From contig JAOARK010000320.1 of NCBI GenBank assembly GCA_025210575.1, forward strand, positions 1-15,372: 15,372 bases of DNA. Reading direction: 5' to 3'. The notes beneath the pieces were generated by a model that saw nothing but the letters and a program-made list of their open reading frames with translations, searched no databases and was not told the origin of the DNA. Every line of letters begins with the position of its first letter. Within the stretch, counting starts at the first letter, position 1. The position numbers and the translations under genes were made by a program. Origin of the DNA: Schleiferiaceae bacterium (GTDB lineage Bacteria; Bacteroidota; Bacteroidia; Flavobacteriales; Schleiferiaceae). Of this stretch, positions 7,332-14,552 are shown in pieces.

Positions 7332-9323
7332 ATGAGAATAACTACGCTCAAGATGTTATTCTTAATGTTAATTTCTGCGGGAGCTCTTCAGGCTCAGCAG
7401 ATTGTTAATGTTAATACATCAACCCAGAACTGCCAGTGCGATACCATCACGGTGTCCTTCGCAGTAGTTCAACCCCTTAACGCAGGTAACCAATTTAGAG
7501 TGGAGCTGTCTGACGGTAGCGGAAACTTTAATGGTGACTTCATTGAAATTGCACCACTTTTAGGTTTTGGTGTTGGAGGTTACAACATGGATGCGATTAT
7601 TCCTTGTACTCAAGCTCAGGGAGCCTATAGTATACGTGTAACTGGAGATAACCCCGTAACTTTTAGTGATACTATTACCAATGTTATCGTTGGGGCGTTA
7701 CCAAATACAGATATGTCTGTTTTTGGAACCTACACTTATAACGGTACAGAAAGGTATTGTGCCAATGACACTGCATATTTAGTGGGTCCGGCACCACCAT
7801 TAGGGGAGTCTCACTCTTACCAGTGGTTGCAAAATGGTAACCCAATGGCAGGTGAAACAAACGATACTTTGTTATTAGTAAACATGTCTGGTGTTTTTAG
7901 CGTAGAAGTAACAAGAGGTTTGTGTTCGGCCATTTCTTCGGATACCATTGTTAACGTTTATACTCCACCAGCATTTATTTTCAGCTCACCAGATCCAGAT
8001 ATTACGATTATCTCGGTGGTAGGGGCTGATTCTATTCAGTTTTGTGAAGGAACAGTTGCCACTTTGAATGCGCCAACTCCATTCCCAGGTGATACTTTTA
8101 AATATCAATGGTATGCAGACTCTATAGATATTTTCGGTAACCCATGGAGATACCCACTTCCAAATGATACATTACAAACAATAGATTTAGATTCAGCAGG
8201 TACATATTATGTATCAGTTGTTTCTTACCCTGGCGGATGTTCCGATACTTCTGAAGTGTTTACCATTTTTGTGGATTCAATTCCAAATACAAGTATCGTA
8301 GCATTATCATCGCTTAACTTGTGTATTGAAGATTCTGTAACACTTTCCGCAGTCGATTCTGTTATGTATCCTGATTGGGAATACCAATGGCAGGGGGAGT
8401 TTCCTTTAGGTTCGGGAATGTGGATCGATGTTCCAAACGATACCATGCCTTACTTAACCATTGATACAGCATTGATCAACTTGGCAGACACGGTTTCTTT
8501 CAGATTGAAAATAGATCATGGTACTTGTGAGTTCATCACAAATGTTCTTACCGTAAACTTTATACCAGATCCAGTTTTCATATTTGTTCCTGGAGATTCA
8601 GTTTCGGTTTGTTTAGGAGATTCTATTCAAGTATTTGCTCAAGGTAGTGGAGCGATAAGCTACTTGTGGAGTGATGGGACTATCGGAGCTAGTAATTGGA
8701 TCCAAGCGGGTGATGCACCATCTATGACATGTACCGCAACGGGAGTTAACAACTGTACCTATACTAGAGAATTGAAAATTGGAGTATTTACTATTACCGC
8801 TGATGCTGGGCCTGATTTGACCGTTCCAGTAGGTGAGAATGTTCAACTCCAAGGTTCAGGAGGTACTAATTATTATTGGTCGTCCGATTTACCTGCTTAT
8901 TACAGTGATCGTTTTATAGCTGATCCTGTTGTAAGGCCAGAGCATGATACAACAATGTTCATCTTAAGAGCTACAGGCGCAAATGGCTGTATTGATTATG
9001 ACACCATGTTTGTTTACAGAACTTACCCAGAACCAGAACCAGGAACTGAATTCAGTAATGTTCAAAATGTGATTACACCAAACGGTGATGGAAGAAATGA
9101 TGTTTTAGACATTTCTGAGATCATTGGAACAGATGGATGTTTGATCAGTATTCTTGACAGATGGGGTAGAGAAGTTTACAGAAACGAAAACTACGACAAC
9201 ACCTGGAATGGAACTACAACTTCAGGCAGCGAGTTGCCTGATGGAACGTACTACTACATCTTAAAATGTGGTAACGACATTCGATATAAAGGTCCAGTAA
9301 CCATCATGAAAAACAAAAACTAA
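7332..9323 (+). CDS. Secreted multi-domain protein with T9SS type B (gliding motility-associated) C-terminal sorting domain
   Basis: This 663-residue cell-surface or secreted protein has an N-terminal Sec signal peptide (about 1-21, ending in LQAQ). Next come an N-terminal beta domain (about 22-120) and roughly four Ig-like modules (about 130-210, 215-318, 320-415 and 415-490). Each module carries the pattern Cys-x-x-D/G-(T/S), then Y-x-W or Y-Q-W, then N-D-T, then a closing Cys. A PKD/Ig-like module (about 492-570) opens with ADAGPD. The last about 85 residues (from F574) form a type B T9SS C-terminal domain: VITPNGDGRNDVL at 580-592, then DRWGREVYRN, WNGT, PDGTYYY and a short basic end. Such domains direct export across the outer membrane by T9SS. 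No catalytic motif is visible, so adhesion or matrix binding is a guess. The PorP/SprF gene starts 10 nt downstream and is probably its export partner. Confidence 0.92.
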   Translation: MRITTLKMLFLMLISAGALQAQQIVNVNTSTQNCQCDTITVSFAVVQPLNAGNQFRVELSDGSGNFNGDFIEIAPLLGFGVGGYNMDAIIPCTQAQGAYSIRVTGDNPVTFSDTITNVIVGALPNTDMSVFGTYTYNGTERYCANDTAYLVGPAPPLGESHSYQWLQNGNPMAGETNDTLLLVNMSGVFSVEVTRGLCSAISSDTIVNVYTPPAFIFSSPDPDITIISVVGADSIQFCEGTVATLNAPTPFPGDTFKYQWYADSIDIFGNPWRYPLPNDTLQTIDLDSAGTYYVSVVSYPGGCSDTSEVFTIFVDSIPNTSIVALSSLNLCIEDSVTLSAVDSVMYPDWEYQWQGEFPLGSGMWIDVPNDTMPYLTIDTALINLADTVSFRLKIDHGTCEFITNVLTVNFIPDPVFIFVPGDSVSVCLGDSIQVFAQGSGAISYLWSDGTIGASNWIQAGDAPSMTCTATGVNNCTYTRELKIGVFTITADAGPDLTVPVGENVQLQGSGGTNYYWSSDLPAYYSDRFIADPVVRPEHDTTMFILRATGANGCIDYDTMFVYRTYPEPEPGTEFSNVQNVITPNGDGRNDVLDISEIIGTDGCLISILDRWGREVYRNENYDNTWNGTTTSGSELPDGTYYYILKCGNDIRYKGPVTIMKNKN

Positions 9324-9333
9324 TTACTGAGCT

Positions 9334-10851
9334 ATGAAAAAGATATCACTATTAACTCTCGTTATTTTTACAGCTGTATCTTCTGCTTTTGCTCAGCAAC
9401 TGCCATTATACAGTGACTATTTCTTTACTCCTTATATGTATAACCCAGCGATGTCTGGAAAGAGTGGAGATACAGAATTGTCTTTTATTCATAGAAGACA
9501 ATGGACAGGTATTCAAGGAAGTCCAGAAACTTCGGCAATCGGATTGAATGGATCGGTTGAGTCTCAGAAATGGGGCTATAGCATCTATGCATATAACGAT
9601 CAGACGGATATTGTAAGCCGTACGGCTTTCTATGGTAACTATGCATACCACCTGCGTTTTTCTGAAACAGGAACGTTGTCTTTCGGATTAGGTGCAGGAT
9701 ACTTGTACAATGCCATTGATCAGAGTGCGATAAAAGTAAAAGACGATACTGATCCAGTATTGTACCCAACTACAAAAGCGGGTGTATTAGACATTAGTGC
9801 TGGTATTAACTTGAAGATTGCAGATTTCCAATTAGGTTTTTCTGCACCCCAACTTTTTGCGGCACCTGTAGTATACTCTGAAAATTACGATGGTCCAGTT
9901 AGATACAACTTAATACGTCATTACATCGCGAATGTGCAATACGATTTCAAATTCTCAGGAAAGAAAAATGTTTTGTCACCATTTGTTCAAGTAAAAATGG
10001 CAGACAATGTAGACCCACAGGTAGATGCTGGTTTAATGTATAACATGACTGAGTTTTTCTATGTAGGAGCTGCATATCGTTCTGACTATGCAGTAACGGG
10101 TAACGTTGGAGTTCATTTAACGGATCATTTAACATTCGGTTATGCATATGATTTCTCATTGAATGAATTTGGCTATGATCTTGGTAACTCTCACGAATTC
10201 ATGATGAAGTATTCGTTTGGCGGAAGCAAGAAAACGGAGAAGTTAGAGAACGAGATCAAGAAAATGAAGGATAAGCAGCGTAAGCAATCTGAGGACTATG
10301 AAGAAATGATGGACGAAAAGATTGAAGAAGCTAAAGACGAGATGGAACTTCAACAACAGAAATACAATGAGCAGTTGAAGAAAGACTTGGAAAGTGGAGC
10401 TGTTGTTGTTCCTGGCGGTAGTCAAACCGGAGGAAATCGTCCTGGTGGTCAGACTGGCGGAAGACAAACTGGATTTGAAACTGGTGGTCAAACAGGCCAA
10501 ACTGGTGGACAGACAGGTGGACAAACTGGTGGACAAACCGCTAACAATTACCCACCAAGCAGTACATCAATTCAAGGGTACCCTGCAAATACATACGCAA
10601 GCAGCGTGACTCCAGGTTCTGCTGGATATTATGTAACCGCAGGTGTGTTTAGCAGCGAAAGCAATGCTCAACGTCAGGTTCAAAAACTAAAAGGAAAGAA
10701 TGTAGACGCAAACTACTTCAGAGATCCGAGCAACAATATGTTCTACGTGTATGTAATGAAGTTTGGAACATATGATGACGCGAAAAATGCAAGAACAAGC
10801 AACTTGAATGGTCAGTACAACGGTAAGTTGTGGATTAAAGTTGTGAAATAA
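9334..10851 (+). CDS. PorP/SprF family T9SS outer-membrane protein with coiled coil, Gly-Gln-Thr linker and SPOR domain
   Basis: This 505-residue protein has a signal peptide (about 1-20, ending in SAFAQ) and a PorP/SprF membrane domain (about 21-295). That domain opens with LPLYSDYFFTPYMYNPAMSG, has the HRRQWTG motif, and is built of alternating beta-barrel-like strands. A highly charged Lys/Glu helix, probably a coiled coil (about 299-355), follows. Then come a low-complexity GGQT repeat linker (361-402), a short Ser/Pro segment, and a SPOR domain (about 431-505; YYVTAGVFSSESNAQ start, FYVYVMKFGTY core, LWIKVV end). PorP/SprF proteins assist export or surface attachment of T9SS type B cargo, and SPOR domains bind peptidoglycan strands stripped of stem peptides. 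The combination suggests a barrel-associated partner tethered to the wall across the periplasm. It lies 10 nt after the substrate gene and ends at a strong terminator. The fusion is unusual to me, though I cannot check its spread. Confidence 0.9.
   Translation: MKKISLLTLVIFTAVSSAFAQQLPLYSDYFFTPYMYNPAMSGKSGDTELSFIHRRQWTGIQGSPETSAIGLNGSVESQKWGYSIYAYNDQTDIVSRTAFYGNYAYHLRFSETGTLSFGLGAGYLYNAIDQSAIKVKDDTDPVLYPTTKAGVLDISAGINLKIADFQLGFSAPQLFAAPVVYSENYDGPVRYNLIRHYIANVQYDFKFSGKKNVLSPFVQVKMADNVDPQVDAGLMYNMTEFFYVGAAYRSDYAVTGNVGVHLTDHLTFGYAYDFSLNEFGYDLGNSHEFMMKYSFGGSKKTEKLENEIKKMKDKQRKQSEDYEEMMDEKIEEAKDEMELQQQKYNEQLKKDLESGAVVVPGGSQTGGNRPGGQTGGRQTGFETGGQTGQTGGQTGGQTGGQTANNYPPSSTSIQGYPANTYASSVTPGSAGYYVTAGVFSSESNAQRQVQKLKGKNVDANYFRDPSNNMFYVYVMKFGTYDDAKNARTSNLNGQYNGKLWIKVVK
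10414..10539 (+). repeat. In-frame GGQT-coding repeat tract (about 12-bp unit)
   Basis: Inside the PorP/SprF-SPOR gene, codons 361-402 are built from imperfect copies of a 12-bp unit, approximately GGTGGACAAACT, encoding Gly-Gly-Gln-Thr. The last three or four copies (about 10503-10539) are nearly identical, while the earlier copies are diverged (GGSQT, GGNRP, GGRQT, GFET). The unit is a multiple of three, so copy-number change would lengthen or shorten the linker without a frameshift. Confidence 0.9.
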
Positions 10852-10873
10852 TTACTACTACCTACTTTAAAAG

Positions 10874-10906
10874 AAACCGCTCTTTGAAAATGGAGCGGTT
10901 TTTTTT
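10874..10906 (+). terminator. Intrinsic terminator of the T9SS unit
   Basis: A 9-bp perfect stem, AAACCGCTC (10874-10882) pairing with GAGCGGTTT (10893-10901), has a 10-nt loop and runs into eight T residues (10899-10906). It lies 22 nt after the stop codon of the SPOR-domain gene, so it ends that transcript and separates it from the beta-helix lipoprotein gene. Confidence 0.9.
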
Positions 10907-10938
10907 ATGCCGTGCAATTAAATGCTTTGGTCTGCGTA

Positions 10939-10946
10939 TATATTTG
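10939..10946 (+). promoter_or_regulatory. Putative -7 box (TATATTTG) of the beta-helix lipoprotein gene
   Basis: TATATTTG is an exact match to the Bacteroidota TAnnTTTG -7 element and lies 13 nt before the ATG at 10960, just past the upstream terminator. No TTG is found at the usual 17-23 nt spacing upstream, so the -33 element is weak or absent. The box argues that the transcript starts after any upstream start codon such as the GTG at 10912. Confidence 0.5.
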
Positions 10947-10959
10947 CAGCACTTTGAAA

Positions 10960-12459
10960 ATGGGAAAGAGATACTTACTTATTGTAACCGGACTTTTGCT
11001 ATTAAGCTGGGGATGTAGAAAAGAACTGACGTTTCAACCGTCCAGTGTTGACCTTCGCTTTAGTGAAGACACGATTTTCTTAGATACGGTATTTACCACC
11101 ATTGGTTCCAGTACTCGTACGCTTGTTGTAAAGAACCCAACGGATGAAAACCTGTTAATTTCAAACATCAGATTGGGGAGAGGCCAAAGTTCACTTTATC
11201 GACTAAATGTGGACGGGGCTTCAACAAAGAATGCGAACGATGTTGAATTGTTGGCTAATGATTCAATGTACATTTTTATTGAAGTCACTGCGGATGTTAG
11301 TAGTCAAACAGATCCTTTGTATTTAGATTCAATTATCTTCAATACGGGCGGTAATCTTCAAAATGTTCAGTTGGTTACACTGGCCCAGGATGCACACTTT
11401 TATTACCCCAATCAAACAATTGAGATTAATAGAGATCCATTGCCCCCATTGATTATTCCGGTGCGGGTATTGGATTGTAATGACATTTGGCAGAATGATA
11501 AGCCTCATGTAGTTTATGGTCTTGCTATAGTAGATGAGAATTGCTCGCTTACCATTGAGGCTGGAGCACAAGTGCATTTCCATTCAGGTTCTGGAATGTT
11601 TGTAGGGAGCAACGCCACTTTGTTAATAGACCCCACTAATGTTGGTGATATCGAAACCAATCCTGTATTGATTCAGGGAGATAGATTAGAGCCATTGTAT
11701 GAAGAGATTCCCGGTCAATGGGGTCATTGGTTGTTTGGTGGAGTCGGCATTTTTATAGGGCAGGAGTCGTTTGGAAATACAATAAACAATTGTATTATCA
11801 AAAATGCCAATATCGGATTAAGAGCGGATTCTACAGGTGCAAGTAATGTGAACTTAACGATTAAAAACTCAATCATTAAAAATAACAGTCGTGTCGGTTT
11901 ATATGGTGGATTTGCCAATATTGAAGCTGAGAACCTGGTGCTTTCAAACAATGGGTTATACAGCTTTTTCGCCCTGGGTGGAAACTATCAATTCAGACAC
12001 TGCACTTTTGCAAATTATTGGACTCAGTCAAGTAGAAATAGCCCATCTATCGGGTTAACAAACTTTTTTGAGACTCCTTCTGGGGACAAGGCCATTAGAG
12101 ATTTAGAAAATGCGTATTTCGGTAACTGTATCGTGTATGGCAATAATCAAAGCGAGTTTGGTGTTGGCGCTCTTAGTGGAGGTAAAATGAATTACCAATT
12201 CGTAAATGGCCTCATGCGTTTAGAGAAAAACCCTGAGGATAATAGTTATGATGTCAACGACCCTGATTTCTTTTTGGATTGTATCCTAAACCAAGATCCT
12301 AACTTCGTTGATGATTATGGTGGTGATTATCAGTTAGATACTTTGTCTCCAGCAATTAATGCGGGTAATACAGCAGATGGGGCTTTAGTTCCTCTCGATA
12401 TTCTGAAATTCGTTCGATCGGGAGTACCAGATATCGGTGCATACGAGCGTCAAGAATAA
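10960..12459 (+). CDS. Lipoprotein with right-handed parallel beta-helix repeats
   Basis: This 499-residue predicted lipoprotein has a signal peptide MGKRYLLIVTGLLLLSWG with lipidation at Cys19. I chose the ATG at 10960 because it places a normal lipoprotein signal at the N-terminus. A longer reading from GTG at 10912 would start upstream of the likely promoter and bury the signal. After Cys19 comes an Ig-like beta domain (about 25-140). A right-handed beta-helix follows, with solenoid repeats around 200-420 that are clearest at 275-345 (NNCIIKNANIGLRA, IKNSIIKNNSRVGLYGG). The C-terminus has the SPAINAG (463-469) and DIGAYE motifs seen in many parallel beta-helix surface proteins. Such folds often bind or cleave polysaccharides, but I see no recognisable catalytic residues, so substrate and activity are unknown. 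Its stop lies 1 nt from the stop of the convergent lipoprotein gene. Confidence 0.85.
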   Translation: MGKRYLLIVTGLLLLSWGCRKELTFQPSSVDLRFSEDTIFLDTVFTTIGSSTRTLVVKNPTDENLLISNIRLGRGQSSLYRLNVDGASTKNANDVELLANDSMYIFIEVTADVSSQTDPLYLDSIIFNTGGNLQNVQLVTLAQDAHFYYPNQTIEINRDPLPPLIIPVRVLDCNDIWQNDKPHVVYGLAIVDENCSLTIEAGAQVHFHSGSGMFVGSNATLLIDPTNVGDIETNPVLIQGDRLEPLYEEIPGQWGHWLFGGVGIFIGQESFGNTINNCIIKNANIGLRADSTGASNVNLTIKNSIIKNNSRVGLYGGFANIEAENLVLSNNGLYSFFALGGNYQFRHCTFANYWTQSSRNSPSIGLTNFFETPSGDKAIRDLENAYFGNCIVYGNNQSEFGVGALSGGKMNYQFVNGLMRLEKNPEDNSYDVNDPDFFLDCILNQDPNFVDDYGGDYQLDTLSPAINAGNTADGALVPLDILKFVRSGVPDIGAYERQE

Positions 12460-12460
12460 T

Positions 12461-13099
12461 CTAATACGGATTCCAGATGACTTGGTTGTTTACAATTTGC
12501 CAAGTTTCGTTCTGTAATTCAATTTCAACAAGTAAACCATAAGCAGACTCAGGAGTATAATAGTCTGTTCTGAAGATGCCTAAATCCTTTGTTTCGTTGA
12601 AATAGATTCGGCTAAACCAAAGTGCACCTCCTACGAATCGATCATCAATATCATAGAAATAAAAGCGCATAGCTTCTCGCTCTTTAAAAGAGATCAATTC
12701 ATAATCGCTAATAGGCGAGTGTTCCTGAATATCAATAAACTCCGCTTTTTTGTCTTCCTTTTTTAATTGCTCTAGAATAAATGCGTGCTTATCCTTATTT
12801 AATATGTCTTCAAAACTTTCATGCCAAGCTAAAGGAACCAATGAGTCATGAACCCCAATTTGAGTTAACGAATTGATCTTACTGATTTTTTCAATCTTTC
12901 TATGGTATTCAGTAATGGCAGAATCAAACTGTATTGGGTCTCCTTGGTCAGTTGGGTATTTTACATTGAGTTGCGCGAGTTCTAATTGTCCAGCTAACTC
13001 AGGGAAAACATCGAAAATAATTTCTTCGTCAGAAATGGTCTTGTCTTTAGAGCAAGAAAGAAAGACGACTGACATAAATACAATCCAATACTTATTCAT
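12461..13099 (-). CDS. Small predicted lipoprotein of unknown function
   Basis: I do not recognise this family. The protein has 212 residues from the ATG at 13099, with a signal peptide MNKYWIVFMSVVFLS and a lipidation-type Cys16 followed by SKDK. An in-frame ATG four codons upstream (13111) is possible but puts extra polar residues before the signal. The mature part is acidic and mixed alpha/beta. The N-terminal half is largely helical and charged; the C-terminal half has beta-like segments (for example MRFYFYDIDDRF and YGLLVEIEL) and ends in WQIVNNQVIWNPY. There are no cysteines apart from the lipidated one. The gene overlaps the end of the M23 peptidase gene by 8 nt (ATGAATAA), so it is probably translated with it and may act with the peptidase in the envelope; this is inferred from context only. 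Confidence 0.8.
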   Translation of the reverse strand: MNKYWIVFMSVVFLSCSKDKTISDEEIIFDVFPELAGQLELAQLNVKYPTDQGDPIQFDSAITEYHRKIEKISKINSLTQIGVHDSLVPLAWHESFEDILNKDKHAFILEQLKKEDKKAEFIDIQEHSPISDYELISFKEREAMRFYFYDIDDRFVGGALWFSRIYFNETKDLGIFRTDYYTPESAYGLLVEIELQNETWQIVNNQVIWNPY

Positions 13100-14375
13100 T
13101 TGTTGCAGCAATTAGAGAGTCTTTTAAGCTGCTAAGCTCGGTCATTCGCTCTTTAAATTGATCGAGATATTCTTTTTTTATTGGCTCGGCATCAGGTAGT
13201 TTTTGCTTGTACGGATCGACTTGTTTTCCATTTACCCAGAAACGATAGCAAACATGAGGACCAGTGGCTAATCCGGTGCTACCAACATAGCCGATAACTT
13301 CTCCTTGCTTCACAAAAGTTCCCGCCTTAATACCCTTGGCAAACCTTGTCATATGCAAGTACTGTGTGGTGTATTTACTGTTGTGTTTAACCTTAACATA
13401 ATTTCCATTTCCACTGGTGTACCCCGCTTTAATTACGGTTCCATTTGCGGTGCTCATTATTGGTGTACCTCGAGGTGCAGCAAAGTCTGTTCCTTTGTGT
13501 GCTTTCCATCTCTTTTGTACAGGATGAAATCTTCTCTTTTGATATTTAGAAGAGATTCTATAGGTCTTTAACGGAGCCATTAAGAATGATTTACGTAGAC
13601 TTCGTCCATCTTCATTATAGAACTCTGTCCAACCCTCTGGAGACTGAAAACTATAGGCATTGAACGATTGATCTTTGTGGGTGAAAGTAGCATTGACAAT
13701 ATTCCCTACGCCAGCATCAATAGTATCATCAATAGTTAATTTCTCATAGACTATTTCAAAACTATCTCCTTTTTGTAATGCGAAAAAGTTAATAGTCCAT
13801 GCATAAATATCTTCCATTCTGTGGGATAGTAAGATGCTTAGATTTTGATCGAGCATGGTTTGAGATAGAGAACTACTAATTGTTCCTGTGGCATAGCGAT
13901 AGGTCTTTGTCAACTTGCGCTGATTCTTAAAAACTCTCAAACTGTCAGAGACATCAAACACTACATATTCAAGCTTACTTTTTAAGTAGACCATATAGTG
14001 AAGACTATGCGCAGAATCTTTATCGTGAAATAAAAGATAGGTATTGTTCACATTGATGTTACGAACGTTGAAAACAGTATCAGAAAGTTTGATCAAGTTA
14101 TGTACCTTCAGGTTGTCAACGTTTTCTCTTCCCAAAATCAATCCTAGCGATTCACCACTTTTTACCTTGTTTTCGGTTACTTCAAAGTCATTGGCATTAA
14201 TTCCAAAAACTTCTCTTACAATTTCTTCTTCAGCTTCTTGCTCTGCATTTGTACTCAAATCGTTAACAATAATGGGCTGATCTTTAGGTCCTGATTGCAG
14301 ATAGTAAATGGTGATTACCGCACCTATAGCAAACAGACCTAAGAAAATATAAAGTTTTGTATATGTCTTCTTCAT
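13092..14375 (-). CDS. Membrane-anchored M23 family (LytM-type) peptidoglycan endopeptidase
   Basis: The 427-residue protein has one N-terminal membrane segment (about 8-26) and would face the periplasm. Residues about 66-115 (VKSGESLGLILGRENVDNLKVHNLIKL pattern) resemble the LysM/OapA-like domain found before M23 domains in MepM-type enzymes. The C-terminal M23 domain (about 285-395) shows H293-K-G-T-D297 (the HxxxD zinc motif), H341 in QYLHM, and GPH374-V-C376-YRF where the usual motif is HxH. By comparison with LytM, H293 and D297 are zinc ligands and H341 and H374 are catalytic. C376 replaces the third zinc-ligand His. Cysteine can bind zinc, so activity may be kept. Likely role: cutting peptide cross-links to let the wall expand. 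It leads a two-gene unit with the small lipoprotein. Confidence 0.92.
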   Translation of the reverse strand: MKKTYTKLYIFLGLFAIGAVITIYYLQSGPKDQPIIVNDLSTNAEQEAEEEIVREVFGINANDFEVTENKVKSGESLGLILGRENVDNLKVHNLIKLSDTVFNVRNINVNNTYLLFHDKDSAHSLHYMVYLKSKLEYVVFDVSDSLRVFKNQRKLTKTYRYATGTISSSLSQTMLDQNLSILLSHRMEDIYAWTINFFALQKGDSFEIVYEKLTIDDTIDAGVGNIVNATFTHKDQSFNAYSFQSPEGWTEFYNEDGRSLRKSFLMAPLKTYRISSKYQKRRFHPVQKRWKAHKGTDFAAPRGTPIMSTANGTVIKAGYTSGNGNYVKVKHNSKYTTQYLHMTRFAKGIKAGTFVKQGEVIGYVGSTGLATGPHVCYRFWVNGKQVDPYKQKLPDAEPIKKEYLDQFKERMTELSSLKDSLIAATNE

Positions 14376-14398
14376 TGTGGAAAAATATCCTCGGCAAG

Positions 14399-14414
14399 GG
14401 TGGAATAATCCACC
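14399..14414. repeat. Short inverted repeat upstream of the M23 peptidase gene
   Basis: GGTGGAATAATCCACC has 6-bp arms (GGTGGA/TCCACC) around a 4-nt centre. It starts 24 nt from the ATG of the M23 gene. It could be a regulator site or a small hairpin in the leader. No T run follows, so it is not a terminator. Confidence 0.35.
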
Positions 14415-14526
14415 TCTAATCTAACTCGAAAATCGCGCGGAAATTAGCTATAGCAACGTTAGAATCATGTTAAAATCAACGAATTATTTGAACGAATTTT
14501 TTAACAGTATTAAGTGGTCGAACAAT

Positions 14527-14551
14527 AAAAAAAGCGCCCTGAGGCGCTTTT
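14527..14551 (-). terminator. Intrinsic terminator of the SulP transporter gene
   Basis: A 9-bp perfect stem, AAAAGCGCC (14530-14538) with GGCGCTTTT (14543-14551), has a 4-nt loop. Read on the minus strand it ends in a run of seven T (14533-14527). It starts 1 nt after the stop codon of the SulP gene and separates it from the M23 unit. Confidence 0.9.
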
Positions 14552-14552
14552 C

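Noticed and set aside
10243..10536. Minus-strand 97-codon open frame rich in Ser, Thr and Leu opposite the coiled coil and GGQT repeats
   Set aside because: It is the antisense of low-complexity coding DNA. It has no signal of its own, and the plus-strand protein has clear domains on both sides.
10912..10959. GTG-initiated N-terminal extension of the beta-helix lipoprotein
   Set aside because: It would precede the likely promoter box and put 16 unrelated residues before a clear lipoprotein signal peptide.
14427..14456. Minus-strand TTG, 19 nt, GATTTTCG upstream of the M23 gene as a promoter
   Set aside because: Spacing fits, but the -7 box has two mismatches including its first base, so I do not call it; it remains the best candidate for that gene.
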